Origin: Saccharomyces uvarum
Taxonomy: Eukaryota > Ascomycota > Saccharomycetes > Saccharomycetales > Saccharomycetaceae
Assembly (NCBI GenBank): GCA_947243795.1
Contig: OX365943.1
Span: 124,001 to 188,000 of the forward strand
Reading direction: 5' to 3'
Length of the DNA stretch: 64,000 nt
Shown: piece by piece, positions 59,998-64,000 of the stretch
Position numbering within the stretch: position 1 is the stretch's first letter
Layout of the letters: every line of letters begins with the position of its first letter
Program-made: the position numbers and the translations under genes
Notes under the pieces: generated by a model
What the model saw: only the letters and a program-made list of their open reading frames with translations
The model's database searches: none
Told to the model about the DNA's origin: nothing

Positions 59998-62370
59998 CTA
60001 TTTTTGTAGTTTTGCCAAACTATCTAATAGACTTTGAACATTATTTCCAGCAGGTTGCTGATGTTGTTGTGGAGGTTGTTGTTGTTGTGGGGGTTGTTGT
60101 AGGGGTTGTTGTAGGGGTTGTTGTAGGGGTTGTTGTAGGGGTTGAGCTTGATTGTGATGTGGCATAGGTGGGGCTGGGGATTTTGCAGACAGATTTTGTC
60201 CATTGTAATTGTTATTCATAGGAGGAGGAGGCGATGGATTCATCGAAGCATAGCCACCCAGTTGTTGTTGCTGCTGTTGGGGAGCCTGGCCTTGCATTGA
60301 TTGAATTAGACCAACCAATTGCTGTTGAGCGTGAGGTTGCTGTTGCTGTTGTTGAGCCATGGAAAGTAGATTTGACACAACGTTTGGAGGCAGATTTTGA
60401 ATAGCAGACAGTAGTTGTTGCTGATCCATTGGAGTTTGGGAGGAAGGTTGTGGGGGTGGAGCGCCTTGATAACGACCATACCCTTGAGGCATTTGTTGTT
60501 GTTGTTGTTGTGGGGGTGGTGGCGCAGAAACGGAACTTTGGTAGCGACCGTAGTTTTGATTGATAGGAATTTGCGCTTGTGCTGCATAGCCTTGATCGTG
60601 AGATGGTGGGGGCATTCCATAGGATTGGCCATAAGGTTGTTGTTGCTGTTGTTGTTGTGGAGGAGGCATGCCGTAACTTTGGTAATAGTTTGGTTGAGGA
60701 GGTGGTGCAACAGCAGGTGCAGTTGGTACAGGAAGAGGAGGAGCGCCGTACACATTTTGTTGATGGTTCATGGCACGGTAGTCGGTAGGACGGGAACTCT
60801 CTCTATTGTTTTTGATATTATTGAAAATCGCAACCGCATCTTCAGCAGAGATGCTAATATACTCATCAAATTTTGTTTCGCCTTGTGAACCTCTATAGAA
60901 AGTTTGAACATCAACATTATGCGTTTTATTGACTAAAACAACACCCCATACACCATCATATGCAACATCGTTAATCATTTTACCTAACTCCATTCTTGGC
61001 TTCAAGAAAATCATATCGGTTTCCAAGCCGGTACCATCCCTAAATCTGTTAAATACCTCGCTGGCATAAGTACGGTCCGCGGTTCTTTTAACATAAATAA
61101 CGCATGAAGGGGTGTGTCTTTTGGACTTCTTGAAACTAGCACCGTTGTCATCGTTGTAGATATCAGCAGATTCGGTCTGGAATGGACGTTTAGCAGAAGA
61201 AATGAAGGTGGAACTGCTATTGGTGCCGTGATCACCGTGATCGAATTGCGGACGTGCATTAGAACTGGAAACTTCCAAGATCAATTTCTTCCCGAAGTTC
61301 ATTTCTTGTGATTCACATTCAATAGCATCCCTTACACTTTGAGGATTATCAAATTGAATAAACCCGAAGGCGTTCTTAATGTTTATTTGCATGATATGAC
61401 CATATGGGGAGAAAATTCTGAACAAGTCTTCCTTGGAAACATTCTTAAGTGGTAAATTACCGATGAATAATCTCGACTTGGGTGGAATATTATGCATTTC
61501 TGTGATCTTATTTTCACCGTGCAAGTAGGCAGTGTAACGGTCATGTTCCTCTTCAGTAATTGGTTTAGACAAATCAGCCCTGGGTAATCTCATACGTCTT
61601 TGAGCATCCGATAATGGAGGTTTTCTTTGGTCAATGTTTTTAGCACTACCAGTGGGGGCTGGGGCCATGGCAGCTGCTGCGACAGTAACTTCTTGCACAG
61701 GTGAAAAAAGAGCTGTATCAGAATTTGAATTTAGCATTGCCAAGATGGCAGACATCTTTTCATCGTGAGGTAAATGCTGAAACTGAGGTAGATTTAGCAT
61801 ATTACTATCCATAATATATTTTACTTGTTTCTGTAGAAGTTCGTAATTAACATTCTCCATGTTAGCTGACAATTGAGTATTTTCATTTTCATCACCACTA
61901 ACTTCGTTTCCAGCTTTATCGACGCCGATCTGTTCCGTTGGTAATTCTTCATTTGAAATATTCATACTAGTGCTCTCCGCTTGATTATCTTTAGGTTTAT
62001 CGCTTTCTTCTTCTGCGTCTTCTTCTTCCTCGTCATCATCGTCTTCACTGGAACTATCTAATTCCGCAGAACTATTGCCATTTTCTTGCACGTCCTCCTC
62101 TTCTTCTTCGTTCTCGTCCTCGTCCTCGTCCTCATCCTCTTCTGCATCCTCCTTTCCTTCCTCTTCTTCATCATTTACATCTTCCAGTTCATGTTGTTCT
62201 TCATTTTCTTCCTCTCTTTCGGCTTCCCGTTCTTCTTCCTGATCGTTAGACTCGCTCTGCTCATCGTCGTTAATATTGTTCGTTAACTCGTTTTCGTTAG
62301 AGTCGCTACCTATGGACTGTTCGGGAGAAGGAACATCTTGAACCTCAATGTTATCGTTTTCTTCTGACAT
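59998..62370 (-). CDS. NAB3: Nab3, RNA-binding termination factor of the Nrd1 complex
   Basis: 790 residues. The N-terminus is a very acidic run of D/E blocks (about 40-135). The RRM (about 300-370) has RNP2 LFIGNL and RNP1-like AFGFIQF; it reads UCUU. The region 430-560 binds Nrd1. The C-terminal 230 residues are Pro/Gln-rich (QQQQQQP blocks, then a LQQP repeat) and form a prion-like, polymerising tail ending SLLDSLAKLQK, needed for function in yeast. The complex ends transcription of snoRNAs and cryptic transcripts. The tail repeats differ from S. cerevisiae in length. Confidence 0.96.
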   Translation of the reverse strand: MSEENDNIEVQDVPSPEQSIGSDSNENELTNNINDDEQSESNDQEEEREAEREEENEEQHELEDVNDEEEEGKEDAEEDEDEDEDENEEEEEDVQENGNSSAELDSSSEDDDDEEEEDAEEESDKPKDNQAESTSMNISNEELPTEQIGVDKAGNEVSGDENENTQLSANMENVNYELLQKQVKYIMDSNMLNLPQFQHLPHDEKMSAILAMLNSNSDTALFSPVQEVTVAAAAMAPAPTGSAKNIDQRKPPLSDAQRRMRLPRADLSKPITEEEHDRYTAYLHGENKITEMHNIPPKSRLFIGNLPLKNVSKEDLFRIFSPYGHIMQINIKNAFGFIQFDNPQSVRDAIECESQEMNFGKKLILEVSSSNARPQFDHGDHGTNSSSTFISSAKRPFQTESADIYNDDNGASFKKSKRHTPSCVIYVKRTADRTYASEVFNRFRDGTGLETDMIFLKPRMELGKMINDVAYDGVWGVVLVNKTHNVDVQTFYRGSQGETKFDEYISISAEDAVAIFNNIKNNRESSRPTDYRAMNHQQNVYGAPPLPVPTAPAVAPPPQPNYYQSYGMPPPQQQQQQQPYGQSYGMPPPSHDQGYAAQAQIPINQNYGRYQSSVSAPPPPQQQQQQMPQGYGRYQGAPPPQPSSQTPMDQQQLLSAIQNLPPNVVSNLLSMAQQQQQQPHAQQQLVGLIQSMQGQAPQQQQQQLGGYASMNPSPPPPMNNNYNGQNLSAKSPAPPMPHHNQAQPLQQPLQQPLQQPLQQPPQQQQPPQQHQQPAGNNVQSLLDSLAKLQK
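60092..60139. repeat. Four perfect copies of a 12-bp repeat in NAB3 (LQQP)
   Basis: GGTTGTTGTAGG is repeated four times without error; on the coding strand each encodes Leu-Gln-Gln-Pro. Sequence identity between copies indicates recent expansion. Confidence 0.92.
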
Positions 62371-62923
62371 GTCTTTCAGGTATTTATCGAATTATAAAAG
62401 ACAATCGAGAAAACACGCAAGTTAATTCTTGTAAAACGGTAAAATGTAACACTTGTTGTTATGTGACAACTAATATGAGAGGCGAAAACAATGTTTGAAG
62501 GATCATCCATTATAAGTGGCGAAATTGGCAGTTTTGTTTTTTTTTTGCCCTTTTCAATTCTTCTGTTTTTTTTTTCCGTTGGACAGTTTCAGGGTTACAC
62601 CACATCACGTGAAACGGTGCTTGCACTAAAAGAATTCAGGACCGAAGACAAGCAAGACGAGCATGAGAAATGAATAGAACAGTTTTCTTTAAATATTGGA
62701 ATATGTACGAGCGGTGTATAAATATGTTCCGGGGTTGTAGTCTATATACATGTTTAAATAGTCTTTTACCTGACGGAGTCATTTTGAATTAGGATGTTGA
62801 TTTGGAAGTTTTGGTATTCCCTGTTTATGAGTGCAATAGCACCAGGAATAAATAAAATGGAGTGAAAGAAACTAAATTAAATGAAGTACACTGTATTGAG
62901 AAGCCCAGGTAGCCTGCACCTGT
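62371..62923. promoter_or_regulatory. NAB3 promoter and COA2 3' region
   Basis: 553 bp. A palindromic TCACGTGA (62605-62612, Cbf1 type, within ATCACGTGA) lies 235 bp upstream of NAB3, after two T-tracts (62538-62548 and 62566-62577). No gene seen. Confidence 0.55.
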
Positions 62924-63130
62924 CTAGATCTCCTTCCTCGAAGCATTATGTTTCTTAACCTCCTGCTCGTGTGCCAGCTGAAGCTTGTGTTGTTCCACAG
63001 CCGGCGAATCAGATTCAACGGAATGCGCTGGGCATGGCAGTATAGAACCGATGGCCACGGATGCGAATGCAATAAGGAACGTGGAAAAATACAGGTTGTT
63101 AACTACTTTATTCCTCGTAACAGCCCTCAT
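62924..63130 (-). CDS. COA2: Coa2, cytochrome c oxidase assembly factor
   Basis: 68 residues, exact yeast length. A short mitochondrial protein with an N-terminal basic start MRAVTRNKVVNN, a hydrophobic stretch LYFSTFLIAFASVAIGSILPCP (about 13-34) and a charged, helical C-terminal half (AVEQHKLQLAHEQEVKKH). Coa2 acts with Shy1 in the inner membrane to mature Cox1 during complex IV assembly. A (TG)12 run lies immediately upstream of the ATG. Recognised by sequence and by position next to GUP2. Confidence 0.9.
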   Translation of the reverse strand: MRAVTRNKVVNNLYFSTFLIAFASVAIGSILPCPAHSVESDSPAVEQHKLQLAHEQEVKKHNASRKEI

Positions 63131-63138
63131 AATATGTA

Positions 63139-63164
63139 CCTGTGTGTGTGTGTGTGTGTGTGTG
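63139..63164. repeat. TG microsatellite in the COA2 leader
   Basis: A pure TG run of about 12 units, 10 to 35 bp upstream of the COA2 ATG, so probably CA repeats in its 5' UTR. Confidence 0.92.
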
Positions 63165-63338
63165 ACTGGCCTTTCGTGCCTGCAAATAAATAAATAGAGC
63201 TCTAGATTCTCTGGTGTTTCTCGAGGAGCTTATGTTATCGTGGAAGGGCAGCATTAGCAGCGCTAAACTATCGAAATTCCTATATATATCCCAACTACAA
63301 ACACGGGGAGAAAAGCCATCACAGCACAGAAAAAGAAA

Positions 63339-63368
63339 AAACCCTTGCAGGAGGCGGTGCAAGGGTTT
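63339..63368. repeat. Perfect 11-bp inverted repeat with 8-nt loop
   Basis: AAACCCTTGCA (63339-63349) and TGCAAGGGTTT (63358-63368) are exact reverse complements around GGAGGCGG. Position is the COA2-GUP2 promoter. Function unknown; not followed by a T-run. Confidence 0.85.
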
Positions 63369-63387
63369 CGGTTTTTGGGGACTTAAG

Positions 63388-63395
63388 CACGTGAC
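63388..63395 (+). promoter_or_regulatory. Cbf1-type site CACGTGAC in the GUP2 promoter
   Basis: Exact GCACGTGAC, 380 bp upstream of GUP2 and 20 bp after the hairpin. Matches the CDEI/Cbf1 consensus RTCACRTG on the minus strand (GTCACGTG). Confidence 0.55.
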
Positions 63396-63773
63396 TGGGT
63401 GGCCTTCACCCACACACCTGTTGCTAGGGTTACCGGAACATTCCCGTTTTTTTTTCATGTGAACCCTGAGCTCTAAGGAGTCGTGCAGGCACGCAAGGCC
63501 AGGTGCTCTCCGATCGTTTACGTGCCAACTAAGCGCGTTTAAGTCACTTTTCACTTTTTTTTTCGTATTTTTTCTTCATTTTTCACCTGCGCTGCTTTAT
63601 GTGAGGTTTGTTTCTGTAGTGGCTGATGATGAGAATGGTGCTTATCAAACAGATGAAAAAAGAACGATTGTTTCGACCAAGAATATTTTTTTTTGAGGGT
63701 TTCGAGTCCCTTTCCATTATAAGTATTTAGTCAACGTTGGGTGAAAAGAGATTTACGTCAATACTAAACCACG

Positions 63774-64000
63774 ATGTCGATGTCGAGGATATGGAGTAGC
63801 GTCGTACATTTCTTTTCTGTGCAGGCGCTTGATTCACGTATAAAGCCAGATCCTGAATTCAAAAGACGACGGAAACTGTTCATTAGCTCCTCGAAAAACG
63901 AAACTGGTTCATCGTCCATCAAAAGCATAGTTTCTACTGCCGGTGCCACTACTCGTAACCCAGTGAGCGGTTCCAATAACCCATCTCTATCACTATGGAA
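63774..64000 (+). CDS. GUP2: GUP2 N-terminal end, MBOAT-family protein (partial)
   Basis: The first 75 codons plus two bases are present; the frame runs off the right edge. The start MSMSRIWSSVVHFFSVQALDS matches the Gup2 N-terminus, followed by KPDPEFKRRRK and a Ser/Thr-rich segment. Gup2 is the paralog of Gup1, a membrane-bound O-acyltransferase-like protein remodelling GPI anchors at the ER; the membrane domains lie outside the window. Identification rests on sequence and on synteny with COA2. Confidence 0.9.
   Translation, partial: MSMSRIWSSVVHFFSVQALDSRIKPDPEFKRRRKLFISSSKNETGSSSIKSIVSTAGATTRNPVSGSNNPSLSLW

Larger units (their letters stand above)
63131..63773. other. Divergent COA2-GUP2 promoter region
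   Basis: 643 bp. Contains a TG microsatellite next to COA2, a perfect 11-bp stem hairpin (63339-63368), a Cbf1-type CACGTGAC (63388-63395) and CACCCACACACC (63407-63419), which resembles a Rap1 site. No gene supported; a 148-codon minus frame (63108-63554) starts at GTG and is rejected. Confidence 0.55.

Noticed and set aside
60415-60888. 157-codon plus-strand frame within NAB3, with Leu-rich runs
   Set aside because: Leu runs are the antisense of Gln repeats; no independent support.
63108-63554. 148-codon minus-strand frame covering the COA2-GUP2 promoter
   Set aside because: It opens at GTG, reads the TG microsatellite as Thr-His repeats and overlaps COA2 in another phase.

Overview
The window is a stretch of nuclear chromosome from a budding yeast of the genus Saccharomyces. 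Every long open frame matches a known yeast gene. Gene order is that of S. cerevisiae chromosome XVI left arm, from YPL226W (NEW1) to YPL189W (GUP2), with no rearrangement I can see. Introns use the yeast signals GTATGT, TACTAAC or TGCTAAC, and YAG. Several proteins (Bms1, Rkm1, Tpk2 N-terminus, Aft2, Miy1) differ from the S. cerevisiae sequences I remember by many substitutions and small indels. I therefore infer a sister species of the sensu stricto group, not S. cerevisiae itself; I cannot name it. No transposon, LTR, tRNA, CRISPR array, virus-like gene or horizontally acquired island was seen.

Layout. 1-8 kb: end of NEW1, YPL225W, MMT2, GRE1, FMP40. 8-18 kb: FLC1, RPL1A, PCL8, SAR1 (one intron), BMS1. 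19-32 kb: YPL216W, CBP3, THI6, LEA1, PUS1, NIP7, SRP72, IPL1. 33-46 kb: RKM1, TYW1, PGC1, HRR25, TPK2, AFT2, YIG1. 46-64 kb: CSM4, YPL199C, RPL7B (two introns, with C/D snoRNA snR59 in the second), OXR1, APL5, DDC1, RSA1, PRM3, MIY1, NAB3, COA2 and the start of GUP2. Genes are dense; most gaps are 100-700 bp promoters or shared 3' regions, and none exceeds about 1 kb.

Function. Genes are mostly monocistronic and unrelated, but translation is well represented: ribosomal proteins (RPL1A, RPL7B), ribosome assembly (BMS1, NIP7, RSA1), ribosomal protein methylation (RKM1), tRNA modification (PUS1, TYW1), signal recognition (SRP72), an eEF3-like ATPase (NEW1) and the eEF1A chaperone YPL225W. Promoters of BMS1 and of the PUS1/NIP7 pair carry PAC and RRPE motifs of the ribosome-biogenesis regulon. 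The two ribosomal protein genes have Rap1-type boxes, CSM4 has a meiotic URS1, PRM3 a pheromone response element and GRE1 stress elements.

The hunt found no clear new system. The best leads are a membrane-anchored CCS-repeat N-terminus on TYW1, a perfect 11-bp hairpin between COA2 and GUP2, a frame broken by one stop upstream of PRM3, a GC-rich block that ends inside FLC1, loss of the upstream AFT2 start, and several recent short tandem duplications.
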